From assembly GCA_025435555.1 (NCBI GenBank), contig JAIWWG010000050.1, forward strand, positions 1-64,000: a stretch of DNA of 64,000 nt. The letters run 5' to 3'. Shown here one piece after another: positions 52,938 to 64,000 of the stretch. The position numbers and the translations under genes were made by a program. Source of the DNA: Chytriomyces cf. hyalinus JEL632 (Eukaryota > Chytridiomycota > Chytridiomycetes > Chytridiales > Chytriomycetaceae). The notes under the pieces are model-generated. The model did not search any database. It saw only the letters and a list, made by a program, of their open reading frames with translations, and was not told the origin of the DNA. Numbering within the stretch: the first letter of the stretch is position 1; each line of letters begins with the position of its first letter.

Positions 52938-55900
52938 CTACAGACCACCCAGAATACCCCCTTCCATCTTGGCCAACTCAATCAACTGCGAGAGAAGAAC
53001 AAACATGCTTCAGCACACGCAGAAACCAAATGTAAAAAAAAAGAACTTGGCTCACCATCGGATCATCAAAGAATTTACCCACAGCCACATCCTCACTCAA
53101 CCCCTTCCGTCTACGTGTCTTGATCATAAAATCACGCGCCAAGTGCTGCGCCGGGCTCGGCTCCAACGGTCGCAAAACAATACTCTTGTCCAACGGGTCG
53201 CCTGGAACAATTTGCCAGTGATCAAACACTTGTTGACAGAATGCTTGGCCTTGCGTGTGTGTACGCAAGTCTGTTTCAAAACCGGCAGAGTCAATCACGG
53301 GAATGTACGCTTTGACCGTGTACAGCGGTGATCCAGGCTTGGGCATGTCTTGCGTCACATGTCCTCTTCGGCGTGCAAGCACGTTGTAAACGGCAGCGAC
53401 ACAGTCGGCAGGGGCCTGGATTTCCACGAAATAAACTGGTTCCATAAGACGTGGTGCAGCCTGCGTGTGGAATTAGTTAGTCAAGACACAAGAAGCCAGT
53501 TGTTGGATAACTGATGTACCGTCAAGAATGATGAGTAACAGACTCGTCTAGCTGCTGGAATGATTTGACCTCGCCCGCTATTGATAGGTCCAGGAGTAAT
53601 TACCGCATCAATGATTTTGAACTTGACGTTTCGGATGGCTGATTCAGAAAAAGTCAGTCATCACTGAAGAACCAAAAAAAGCCTTAAAGACATACGTTCG
53701 TCTGCCAAAGGACCCTGCTTTGCTGCCCATTGGAATCCTTGAACAATGTTGTCCCGAGAAGCATTCAGAACCTTCTTGTCCACCTGAACAGAAAAATATT
53801 CAATACTGACGGCGTAACAACTTCGGCAAAATTGCAACCAACCTCGCCAAGTGTATCGTTGATCAAGACGTTTGGTCCATTTTCTGTTGGTCCAAATGCC
53901 CAGATATTCCTTGCTGCCAGAATATCCCAATTATACGTCTCCATAAAGGCCGCCTCGAGCTCCTTCTTGGGCATTCTCAAGTGGAGCTTTCGAGATTCAA
54001 TCTCCTCTGCCAGTCCCTTCTCCAGCGGCTCAGCAATTGCGGTCAATTTGTTCTTTTTGTTCTGAGTTTCGGCAAAGCATTTGACGGAGGATACTTCAAC
54101 AACTGTCTCTGCAAACTTGACGACAGGGTCTGAGACTTTGATTTCAATTTCGGCGTATAGTCTCCGAAGGTCATGCAGTACACAGTCCAGAAAAAGTTCG
54201 CCGGTTCCAAGAATAATATGCTCTCCAGATTCTTCGACCTGGTTCAAAAGTAAATTAAAACGAGAAAATAAGGGAGACACTGAAAGAATTTCCAACCTCG
54301 GTTTCCAGAATCGGGTAGCTTCGGTTCACTTTTCTCAATCCATCCAACATTTTCGGTAGCTCTGTGGGATTCACTGGTTCGACCGCAATTTTTAATAATG
54401 CGCTTGTGTTGAACCGCAGAGGTCGGAAAATATGAACTGGGTTGTCGTCGGTTGGAGTCACATTGGTAATTGTTGCAGTTTTGACAATGGAGGCATCAAC
54501 TCCATTGATGAGAACCCAGTTTCCGGCAGCAACTGATGATACTTTGATCTTGTATCTGAACAAAAAAAAGAAGTTAAAAAGGAAAAGACAAAACTTTCGA
54601 CACTGCTGACCTGGATTGGTAAATACTGATCCCGGAAACATCCTTCACAACCATATCTTCCTCATCCTCAGGAGAATACCTCTCTCCAAGCACACGGACC
54701 GTCATCCCATCCTTCAGTGTTCCACTCATGACACGACCAAATACTTCGAATCCGCTCATATCCACACTGTTATAGCTTTTGGTCACATGAATCATCAATG
54801 GTCCCTTTGGATCACAGGTTTCCATGGCTTCCCGAATTTCCTCGCTCACTTCTCCATCATCCTCAATCATGGAGCCAGTCCAAATCTGCTGCACTTTTGC
54901 GCGGGCATTTTCAACTGGACTCGGCACATGCTTGCACACCATTTCGACAAATCCAGCGCACGCGTCGCCGAAAAATTCTTGACACACAAGAGTGAGCAAC
55001 GGACGAACATCCAGGCTCAGGAGGCTGGGTTTGATACGGATTCCGAGCTGGCTTAAGCTGGCAGCAAGTGCCTTGGAATCTTCTCCAAGAACTTGAACGT
55101 AGAGTTTGTACAATGGCTCAAGAATAAAGTGAACAAATGTCCTTTTTGACGCTGAGGAAAGGGGTTTGCGAAGAAATGTGCGCTTCGCTCCATCAAAGTA
55201 AATATCGCCCCAGAGTCGCTTGGCAAACTCTTCGAAATCAAAATGAGCTGTACGAAACCGTTTTTAAGTTGACATATAAATGCGCAAGAATAGTAACAGA
55301 AAAGAAACTCAACAGTCATGGTTGTCCGAATATATTTTGGCAAATGATCGGAGCGAGAAGGACCATCCCATTTGACTTGATGCGAAGCAAACGTTTCCTA
55401 GCTCAGGTGATACACGAAACTTATCCCCTCCACTGCATTGACTGTGAAGACCCGAGAATGACGTGAGTTTCAAGTTATTTACAGATGACACACTACTTAC
55501 GCTAATACCGTGTTGACTTCTTCAATCGTGTGCTTAATCTTGAAATAAGCATCGGCAGGCGGAAGTTTCAGCTCCAATATCAGCCGATCAATTTTGTTCA
55601 CAACAAGAGTGATTGGTACACCTTCTGACACCAAATGCCTGATAATCTTTTCGGTGCCAATCATAACCTGCAATATAGAAAATCCAAATGAATAACGAAA
55701 ACCTGCAATACTTAAGGACACGCAAGAGATTCGCATACCCCTTCAACGACATCCACAACAACAACAGCTCCATCACAAATTCTCGCAGCAGCCGACACCT
55801 CGTCACTGAAATTCACATGACCAGGGGTGTCCATAATATTGAGCAAATGTGATTTTCCTTTCAGATCCTGCAGAACCAAAGAAATGGGCATGCTTTTGAT

Positions 55901-56763
55901 GGAAAGACCGCGGTGACGCTCGAGTTCATGCGTGTCCGTGTATCGGGTATCAGAGCCGGGTGACCAATGCACGTCATGCGTGGCGTGAACAAGAAGATCT
56001 GCAAACGACGTTTTTCCGTGGTGCAAGTGGCCGACAAGACAAATGTTGCGAATGTGCGATGGGAACGATTGAAGGTCCGTCAAGAATCTATTCCGGTGCA
56101 AGAGAGGGGTCCAGTCAGGTCCATTGTACCAAACACAGCTCGGATGCAAGAATTTGAATAACGCACTCTTTGTCAAACTTGGTGACAGGCAGCCCAACTT
56201 CCACAATGTGCGTTTTGGGCATTTTTGGAGGCGCAATGATTGGCTGGGACAAGGGCTGCGTGTCTTCATCCTGAACAAGAGTTTCGACTCCTTCGCCATA
56301 GATTTCTTCTGCGCTCGGGTAGTACTTTTTGTCCTCGTGCAGAACAATCTGATTTGAGATACCGCTCGGAGCTGGGACGCAATCGTCAGCAACGCCGAAA
56401 CAAGACTGCAGAGCAATAAGGAGTTACCATCGACATGCATCTGGTTTCGAGAGAAGAGAGCCACGGAGGAATCTGCAGCAGGTCATTCACGTTAAAAAGA
56501 ACAGCATGCAGCCAGGCGAAATCGAGACATACCGCCGCCATCTACATCCATCCCAGCAACTTGACTCTCTTCAGCGGCTTCATCGTTGTGGGAGTGTGAG
56601 ACTCCATTAAAATCGGCATTGTCCTCTCCCGCGTCGATGTCCTCGTCCTCATCAACATCTGGGCCAATGTAGTTGCCGAATCTAGCGCATGTTCGGCATT
56701 AGTCGTGCGTCGTCTCGTTGCGCAGGGGATGCGTCTCAATGCTCACTCGTCGTATAAATCCAT
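52938..56763 (-). CDS. SNU114: U5 snRNP GTPase Snu114 (EFTUD2)
   Basis: About ten or more exons. MDLYDE opens at 56763; an acidic N-terminal region ([20 protein letters not shown]) follows, as in the family. The EF-2-like GTPase has [14 protein letters not shown] (P-loop), [27 protein letters not shown] (G3) and LVVNKIDRL (G4). Domain II follows ([28 protein letters not shown]). Domains III-V contain [20 protein letters not shown] and [12 protein letters not shown]. The Snu114-specific end is [20 protein letters not shown] and [10 protein letters not shown]. Snu114 controls Brr2 activity during spliceosome activation and disassembly. It is complete, with a length near the 970-residue norm. 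Confidence 0.96.
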
Positions 56764-57042
56764 GGTCGCCGCCTTTTTCTTTTCTTGAATGCTTTGCTCT
56801 TTTCCCAATTTTATTTACTTTACTTACACAACTCAGGCCTGGATTCACCAGCTGCTGCTGCCAACGATCGAAGGCGTGTGTGGAAGGCTTCATGCTCGCA
56901 TGTATATAAACCGCGCTGAGGGCTTTAAAGAAAGCGGGAAATACTGTTTTGTGAGTGTCGTCTATCCTTGTATTTCAGCAGAATACCAAACCGTGAGGCC
57001 GTGTTAAACGACAAGAGAGCAGTTACTAGAGTGAAAGAAATA

Positions 57043-57075
57043 AAACAAACAAACAAACAAACAAACAAAAAAAAA
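57043..57075 (+). repeat. (AAAC)n microsatellite
   Basis: Seven or so AAAC units followed by an A-run, in the 336-base gap between Snu114 and the ABC transporter. The gap shows no gene and should contain the Snu114 promoter and the transporter 3' end. Confidence 0.9.
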
Positions 57076-57099
57076 GATCCATCTCGCATCCCCACACCC

Positions 57100-60000
57100 C
57101 TACCGCGTCTCCTTCAGTCTAAACTGCACCAGCAGCCCATTCAAAACGAGGAGAACCAACACCAGGCCCGCTGAAACAATGAAATCGCGCCAGTACGAGT
57201 TGATGTCAAATCCAAACTTTTGCAACACCACCGACACGGGGATCTTGTTTTGTTTGAAGGAAAATGGTCAGATTCATCAAAACAGGCCTTTTGAAATCAG
57301 CTTGCACTACCGTGACTTGCACCCCTGAAACATTATCGTGGATCGTCACATCTACTAAGTCGTTCACGATCATGGCCTCGTAGGCATATCGGAAGAAGCT
57401 CAGGTACTGAATCCAACTGAGTGCCGGTGGTATTGCATCTTTGAAGAAAATACCACTTAATCTCGTATTATCAGGCACGGTAAGTTCGGAAACACGTACC
57501 TTGGTTGATCATGAATCCTGCAAACAGCATCTTGAACAGGACAATGATGGCTCCAGCAAGCGTTGCAGTCCCAATGTCATGAATTGCAATCGCAAAAGAC
57601 ATACACAAAAGTCCAATCTCGGCCGCAAAGAAAATCAGAATAGAAATGTACTTCGCAAAGCTGTTTGCGCCGTTCGTGAATCCAATCATGAAGAAGGCAA
57701 TGCTTCCCATGAGAATGGCTGGAACGATTCGAAGGGGTATAATATCAAACAGCACCTGGTTTGTGAGAGTCAGATGTGATCAAGTCTCGTTATTGGGACA
57801 CCATTACTTTTGTTAAGAAGTACGACATGGGTCCGTAGAATCCATTGCTTCGCTCTCGGAGAAACAGTAACCTCTCTATCGAGAAGGATCCTATCGCCGA
57901 TAATCCTGAAAATCCAAGCAGCGATAAAATGAAAATGATAGATCCCAGCCGATTTTGAATTCCCGCCAGCGAGTCCCCAGATTTGTAATAAAGCCCTCCC
58001 ACAAGCGCTGTATCAAAGGCATCAAGTCAATACGAATCCCAAGAACAGCAGCAAAATAAATGGTACACGTACCTCCTAATGCAACAGAGCATATCACATG
58101 CGCGTACAACAGAGTGGGTGTTCTTACAAGGTTCTTGAAGGATCGACCCATCAGGACTTTGACTTGCATGAAAAATCCGACCTTCATTCCCTTCTTTGGT
58201 TTTTCGACCGGAATAAGCGCTTCTAAAACAAAGAGTTTTTGAGTCTCGCCCGACTGATTTTCCAAGAATCCAGGAATGGACATACCTGGTATCACAAGTG
58301 ACAGGGACGACAGCTTCCTGGACGCCCTCGCGCTCTCGGCATCCCCCTTTTCAACCTCCTCAATCGTCATCTCATCCGTCATATCCAGCGGTAGACTTGA
58401 GGTCCTGTTCAGCTGGTCGCTGCTTGCAAGATCGAGCAAATGATCGGCCATGTTGTATCCGTCCGGACAAGGCACCCCCTTCTTCCTGAAATGACCTGCG
58501 GCGCTGGCGCCACTTCCATAGTACAGCAAACGTCCTTTTGCCAGCACCAAAACTTGGTCAAAGAGGGTGTATGCATCCGAGCGAGGTTGGTGGATGGTGA
58601 AAATAACGGTCTTGTTAAAGTTTTTTGCCAAATCGGACATCGTCCGAATCACAGAAAGAGCATTGAACGAATCGAGACCACTGCGAGGCGTCACTGAGTT
58701 ATAACCCCACTCGATTCACAAAACATAGTGTGCGCTCACCTTGTCGGCTCGTCGAGCACCAACACGGACGGACTAGTCACCAGCTCCACGCCGATGCTCA
58801 CTCGCCGCTTCTCGCCTCCGCTGATGCCGCGTTTACCGTGTCCGCCGATGCGAGTGTCTGCGACATGTGTCAGTCCCAGTGTCTGCATGACATCGTCCAC
58901 GCGTGCCCGCTTCTCACTGAACGAGACGCTCTCGGGAAGTCGCAGCTGCGCACTGAACATGAGCGTCTCGCGCACGGTCAAAGTCGGCATGAGAACATCT
59001 TCTTGGTCGACAAAGCCAATCACGTTGCGCTGCGTTTCGCTGTTGACCACAACATTGTCGAAAAGAACGGTTCCAGTCACGTTTCCGGCTTTCGCTTTCC
59101 CGGCCAGGATGTCAAGGAACGTTGACTTTCCGGCGCCTGATGTTTTTTGCAGGATGAGAAAACTTTTGAAGCAAGTTTCGTGACGGAAGCAACTCACCTG
59201 AGGGACCCATAATCGCCATCACAGATCCAGGTCTGACAGATCCGGACACGTTATTGATGATGAGTTTGCGGTTCGGCAGCGAGTAGCCAATTTGATTGAA
59301 CGTAACTACCACGCCCTCTTTCGGCGGAGGGACAGGCCGCATGACAGCTCGGATATGTGCAACGATAGACCAAATGAAGCCTGTCCTCACGTTTGAAAAA
59401 ATGAGTAGGGACCTCTGAAAAGGAGCACGTGGATTTCGTACCAGCAAGTGCTCCAGCCAAAATGGCGATTGCGACACCAATACCGGCCCATTCACCAGAG
59501 CTGAGTCCTCTTTTCCCAACTTCGTCCAGTTGTTTGCTACTGCTGGGTTTTGAGCATTCTCCAAACGCGCAGTCATTTAATGGCAATCCTTGTGGAAACA
59601 ACGACTGCAGAAAGCTGACTGAAGCCACGCAGGACGTTAAGAAGTACAAGCAGTAAGAAGCACATGAAGTAAGGTCAAAGAAACAAATTCAACAAGTGTC
59701 AAGTTCCACAAAACTCGGTACTCACAGTATCCGATACAGCTACCCTTAGCATCACCGTTGGAATTGGTCTGACACGTCATCAGGAATGTCCCGCTCGCTG
59801 CTTTTACGCTTCCTGAAAGATCAATGCCGCTTCCTTTTCCGCCGCAAAACGCGCTGTTTTTCCCCGTGCATTCACATTGAAGGCTTTCGCAGTACCAGGA
59901 GTACAGCCCGTTGTTAAGGTATTGGCGGCATGATTTCATGAGACAGCCAAACTGTTGATCGTTGTTGTACCATACTTGAGGATTTGTTTAAGCGTGAGCC

Positions 60001-60870
60001 AGAGAGTGAGTATGTCGGGCGTTTTGAGGAAAATAAAACAGTTACATGCGCCGAGGGTCGACTGAGAGCTGAGAGTTCTGTCAAGAGTAATGACCGATGT
60101 GCCCGGGAATGCTGCCTTCAGAATGGGTTCTGCGCGGCGAAAAGATGATGGCATCAGCACGCATTGGCGTGAATGAAACGCGAAACTCACGATCGATTCC
60201 GCACTGAATCGAGCCCGTGTCAAACAGTTTCGGACTCTTGTTGCAAAGAGGAGTTTCGCTGGACCCACTTATTTTACAGACACCGTTCGACTGACAGACT
60301 GAGATCAAAATGGGGGTTTGAGAAGCTGGTTAATTCCAGCAAAGTCGGTTCTCAACTGTTGCAGTTCACGCCAACAAATCCAGCATCGCAAGCGCAAGTT
60401 TCGCCGTCTGCTCGCACAAGCCGCTTCGAGTTTTCCGTGTTTGTGGAGCCGCAAACTTTGAGATTAAGGATGGCTCAGTTTTTTTTTTTTTTGAAGACGG
60501 CGATTGAGTATTTAGGAATAAGAAACCTGGTTTGTTGCAGTCCACGTCTCCGAAGCCCGTCATGCATGTGCAATTCGATCCACAAGTGCCAAAGTTGCCG
60601 CAGCCCTGTTGTTAGTTCGAAATCAGTCACGTTGTTGATCGTTTGAACAAGGAGAACCTGGGTCGCGCAATTGAAGCAAACAGGACATGTTGACATTGAT
60701 GCTATTGACAGAGACGATGATGGAGCAGGGAACATCGAGGTGACTGTGACGGTGACGGTGGACGTTGAAGCTGCAGCGGCGCGTCCAAAAGTGCGCGGTC
60801 CTTGCAAGTCCAGTAGCAAGATCAGACAAGCCAGCGCCACAGTAAATGGCGCGTTCGAAAGATGGAGCAT
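57100..60870 (-). CDS. ADP1: Adp1-like ABCG transporter with N-terminal EGF-like repeats
   Basis: A signal peptide (LSNAPFTVALACLILLLD) is followed by an extracellular Ser/Thr stretch and Cys-rich EGF-like modules (GCGNFGTCGSNCTCMTGFGD, ADGETCACDAGFVGVNC). SLQCECTGKNSAFCGGKGSG follows, then one helix (GEWAGIGVAIAILAGALAG). The nucleotide-binding domain has MGPSG|AGKSTFLDILAG (Walker A, split by an intron), GFVDQEDVLMPTLTVRETL, ISGGEKRRVSIGVEL (signature), VLVLDEPT (Walker B) and FTIHQPRS (switch His). The ABC2 membrane domain then has six helices ending LLVQFRLKETR. Order and Cys-rich ectodomain match yeast Adp1 and fungal/plant ABCG24-28-type half-transporters. Substrate unknown. The start at 60870 gives the signal peptide. 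Confidence 0.92.
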
Positions 60871-61287
60871 TCTGTCCTGTTCCTGAAATACAGCCAGAGG
60901 TCTTGATGTGGGGGTAGTCGGTTGAAGGATGAACCTCTGAACAACTAGTTGGCTTCAGGACGGTAAATCCAGTGACAATTCTTGCTTTCGATTAGAAATT
61001 GGCTTGTTCAATTTGGCTTAAGTACGTCTTGCGCAAGCTCTTGTCTTTTCAGACTGACTGCCACGATGTCATCATAGTAGTAGTAGCAGCAGCAGCAGCA
61101 GTGAGTAGTAGGGGTACGGTATTTGCAACAGTTCCAAAACAACACCAACATTGCAGCTGCAGACCGAGTAAGACCGAGGATAAAAGGGGAAACGCAAGTC
61201 GGAATATGAAACTCGATCACTGCTCGCATTCAAACTGAGCATTCACTCGTTTAGCCAGATATTTACCGATTTAAATATTTAAATAAA
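60871..61287. promoter_or_regulatory. Divergent promoter region with trinucleotide repeat
   Basis: 417 bases between the starts of the transporter (-) and SF3B1 (+). They contain a TAG/CAG/CAG repeat at about 61077-61104 and an AT-rich stretch just before the SF3B1 ATG. No gene is seen in it. Confidence 0.6.
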
Positions 61288-64000
61288 ATGGGTGAGTCGT
61301 TTTTCTGGACTGCGCACCAACGAACGCTTCTTAACACGGCCCGGATGCAGCCAAGGAACAGGACGCCGACTCCATCGACGACGAAATCCGACGGGCACAG
61401 CAGGCACGCGCGGGTGCGAGTGCCGGCAAGATTAAGGCGGCCCCGTCGACCTACCAGAACCCAGACAAGGTAAAATACTCGTTCACAGCTCATTCAGCTC
61501 ATTCAACATTATTGTGTACTCCTGCTGATAACCTTTATTCCAGGTGTCTCTGGTGGGGGCTGTGACGTACGACAAGGAGCTGTTTGATAACTCGGTCGAC
61601 ATGGATACCTACGAAACGTCGCTTGGTGCAGACAACGACTACGACCCCGATGCAGACTACACAGTGAAGGCAAAAGGGCTTGCCTCGTACACAGCACCAA
61701 AGGTTAGAGGGCTGTCACTTCTTGATATGCAACCTGTCTTTAACGCTTGCCCACACAACAGGACGTTCACAGAGACATCCTGGCCGCGGACGAGCGTGAA
61801 GCGGATCATGTGGACCCAATGGCTGCCACGCGAGGCTCAAAAAAAATTGTTGACAGAGAAGACGACTATAGAAAGCGCAGATTAGGGCGAGCGCTTTCAC
61901 CAGAAAGGTGAGCGTGAAAGCGTTCCTACCGCTCATTCCTGAACTGTTGCGAACTGACCCTTTTCCTTTGTCATCAGAGTCGACAACTTCAATCCAGAAA
62001 CGAATACATCCGATAATGCTCGCTCATACGCTGATGTCATCAAAGAATCAGAACTGAATCGCGAACATGACCGATTAACGAAAAAGGTTGCGGAAAAAAA
62101 GAGGGAAATGGAGCAGGAAGAGCGTGAGAAAGCCGCCCAGGTGGCCCAAAACATTATTCAGTCATCAGCTTCCGGCACGTCCGCATCCTCCTCAACTACA
62201 GTTGTGGACCCTTCTCCAGCTGCATCTTCGAGTGCCCGTAAACGAAGATGGGATCAACCGTCCGCAGAAGCTCCGCCAACTCCAGTGCTCACTGAAAGAT
62301 CAGCATCAGATTGGGAATCTGACGACTCTGGAACAAAAAAATCGAAATGGGATGACGACTCGGACGCGTCCAGTATAACCTCGCAAGTCCCTGCACAGCG
62401 AAAACGTAATCGTTGGGACGAAACCCCTGTGAATGCGAACGGTGCTGTCGCAACAGCGTGGGATGCAACTCCTAAAGCTGGGGCAATTGCTGGTGGCGCC
62501 ACTCCAACTGCTGGTGGAAAACGGTCTCGATGGGACGAAACGCCCGTGAACAGCTCGCAATTTGCCGCTACTCCTGTGGGTATGGCTGGAATGGGAATGA
62601 TGACTCCCACACCTGGGATGATGCAGATTCCAATGACACCCGAAGCAAGCAATGCGCTTCGTTGGGAGAAGGAACTCGATGCAAGAAACAGACCCATGTC
62701 AGATGAAGAGCTGGACTCTATCTTGCCAGAGAAAGGGTTAGTTCAGCTTTCCAGTTTTTACTTGCTGCCCACTGAATCATTCTTTTCTGTGCAGTTACAA
62801 GATTCTTGAGCCACCTGCAACGTACGTTCCTATCCGCACTCCTGCTCGTAAACTTATGGCAACACCTACTCCAATGGCGGGCGGATCTGGTTTTATTATG
62901 CAAGATGAGCAGCAAGAAAAACCGTTTGAAGTACCACCTGAAATCAGTGGAGTCGGATCTCTTCAGTTTTTCAAAGCCGAAGACATGCAGTACTTTGGAA
63001 AATTGCTGGATGAACGGGATGATATGGATCTCAATGTTGAAGAAATCAAGGAGCGCAAGATTATGCGTCTTTTGTTGAAGATCAAGAATGGAACTCCACC
63101 TGTAAGAAAGGCGGCACTGAGGCAGATTACTGACAAGGCCCGCGAATTCGGAGCTGGACCACTGTTTAACCAAATTTTGCCTTTGCTCATGTCGCCAAGC
63201 TTGGAAGACCAGGAGAGACATCTGCTGGTTGGTTTCTTTTATTCTGAATTTTCCTAAAAATCAAACTAAAATTCCAAACTTGAACCCGACAGGTGAAAGT
63301 CATTGATCGCATTCTGTACAAGTTGGACGATCTTGTCCGGCCCTTTGTGCACAAAATTCTGGTCGTTATTGAGCCTCTTCTAATTGACGAAGACTACTAT
63401 GCACGCGTTGAAGGTCGTGAAATCATCTCCAACCTCAGTAAAGCTGCAGGTCTTGCCACCATGATTGCGACGATGCGTCCCGACATTGACCACGTGGACG
63501 AATACGTGCGTAACACAACCGCTCGAGCATTCAGTGTTGTCGCCAGTGCCCTCGGAATTCCAGCGCTTCTCCCTTTCCTCAAGGCTGTTTGTCGCAGTAA
63601 AAAAAGTTGGCAAGCAAGACACACGGGTATCAAAATTGTGCAGCAAATTGCCATTCTGATGGGATGCGCTGTGCTTCCACATTTGAAGAACCTGGTTGAA
63701 GCAATTGGACATGGGTTGGAAGACGAGGAGCAGCAAAAGGTCCGAACCATTACAGCTCTGGCTATTAGTGCACTTGCTGAAGCTGCTGCACCGTATGGTA
63801 TTGAAAGCTTCGATAGTGTTTTGAAACCGCTGTGGATGGGCATCAAGAAGCATCGTGGAAAGGGTCTCGCTGCCTTTTTGAAGGCTATTGGATACATTAT
63901 TCCGTTGATGGACGTGGAGTACGCCAACTACTACACGAAGGAGGTCATGTCGACACTCATTCGTGAGTTTCAATCACCGGACGAGGAAATGAAAAAGATT
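61288..64000 (+). CDS. HSH155: Splicing factor SF3B1/Hsh155, N-terminal part (runs off the window)
   Basis: Exon 1 contributes only ATGG (61288-61291). Then come [36 protein letters not shown] and [14 protein letters not shown]. The U2AF-ligand region has [16 protein letters not shown] and RSRWDETP, and [20 protein letters not shown] and [19 protein letters not shown] follow. The HEAT-repeat domain starts [20 protein letters not shown] and continues through [40 protein letters not shown] and [20 protein letters not shown]. This is SF3B1, the U2 snRNP protein that clamps the branch-site duplex. The hotspot region corresponding to human H662, K666 and K700 is conserved. The 3' part lies beyond 64000. 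Confidence 0.97.

Noticed and set aside
1-64000. Mobile elements, CRISPR arrays, tRNA or rRNA genes
   Set aside because: No transposase, reverse transcriptase, long terminal repeats, tRNA cloverleaf or rRNA segment was recognised by eye; tRNAscan-SE and a repeat search would be needed to exclude degenerate copies.

Overview
The window is nuclear DNA of a fungus. It is gene-dense on both strands, and most genes are split by several short introns (many of about 50-110 bases) with GT...AG borders. Fungal markers include a Pmt4-type protein O-mannosyltransferase, an Ecl1-type zinc protein, a Cdc11/Nud1-type leucine-rich scaffold, an Adp1-type ABCG transporter with EGF-like repeats, and a GPI-anchored GH26-like protein. 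A TMEM120 homologue, a TOPORS-like ligase and the intron density suggest an early-diverging lineage (chytrid-like) rather than a yeast; this is inference. All exon borders were set by eye from reading frame, splice signals and family knowledge.

Layout. 1-6.9 kb: end of a Q-rich protein, an SCI1-like nuclear protein (-), a membrane/FN3/coiled-coil protein (+) and a Q-rich protein with a paxillin-like LD motif (-). 7.2-11.8 kb: seven-helix membrane protein, mitochondrial uL14, NudC and the GH26-like protein (all +). 11.9-15.1 kb: two adjacent Ser-rich proteins (-), each ending in a SILK plus RVxF protein phosphatase-1 docking signature. 15.8-17.3 kb: a small membrane protein, OST4 and the pyruvate carrier MPC1, the last two with extremely small exons. 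17.5-20.7 kb: a twin-CX9C protein and an F-BAR/SH3 protein (-). 20.9-25.2 kb: lysyl-tRNA synthetase with a possible mitochondrial leader exon, then MAF1. 25.5-30 kb: TOPORS-like RING protein (-), CHMP1/Did2 and a coiled-coil protein. 30.1-32 kb: a poorly resolved head-to-head gene pair. 32-40.4 kb: eL19, Cdc11/Nud1-like scaffold, Ecl1-like protein and TMEM120 homologue (+). 40.6-45.5 kb: protein kinase (-), an unresolved gene (+), Obg-like ATPase (-) and an 84-residue protein (+). 45.8-48.7 kb: PMT4. 48.7-52.9 kb: no recognised gene, but coding-like segments and a minisatellite. 52.9-64 kb: Snu114 (-), the Adp1-like transporter (-) and the first part of SF3B1/Hsh155 (+), which runs off the end.

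There is no operon logic. Related functions do recur: splicing (Snu114, SF3B1), translation (uL14m, KARS, eL19, OLA1, MAF1 as Pol III regulator), secretory glycosylation (OST4, PMT4) and division/cytoskeleton (NudC, F-BAR, Cdc11/Nud1-like, candidate PP1 regulators). The strongest leads are the PP1-docking pair, the 4-base MPC1 exon, the one-codon OST4 exon, the KARS leader exon, and recurring GTT-type 5' splice sites.
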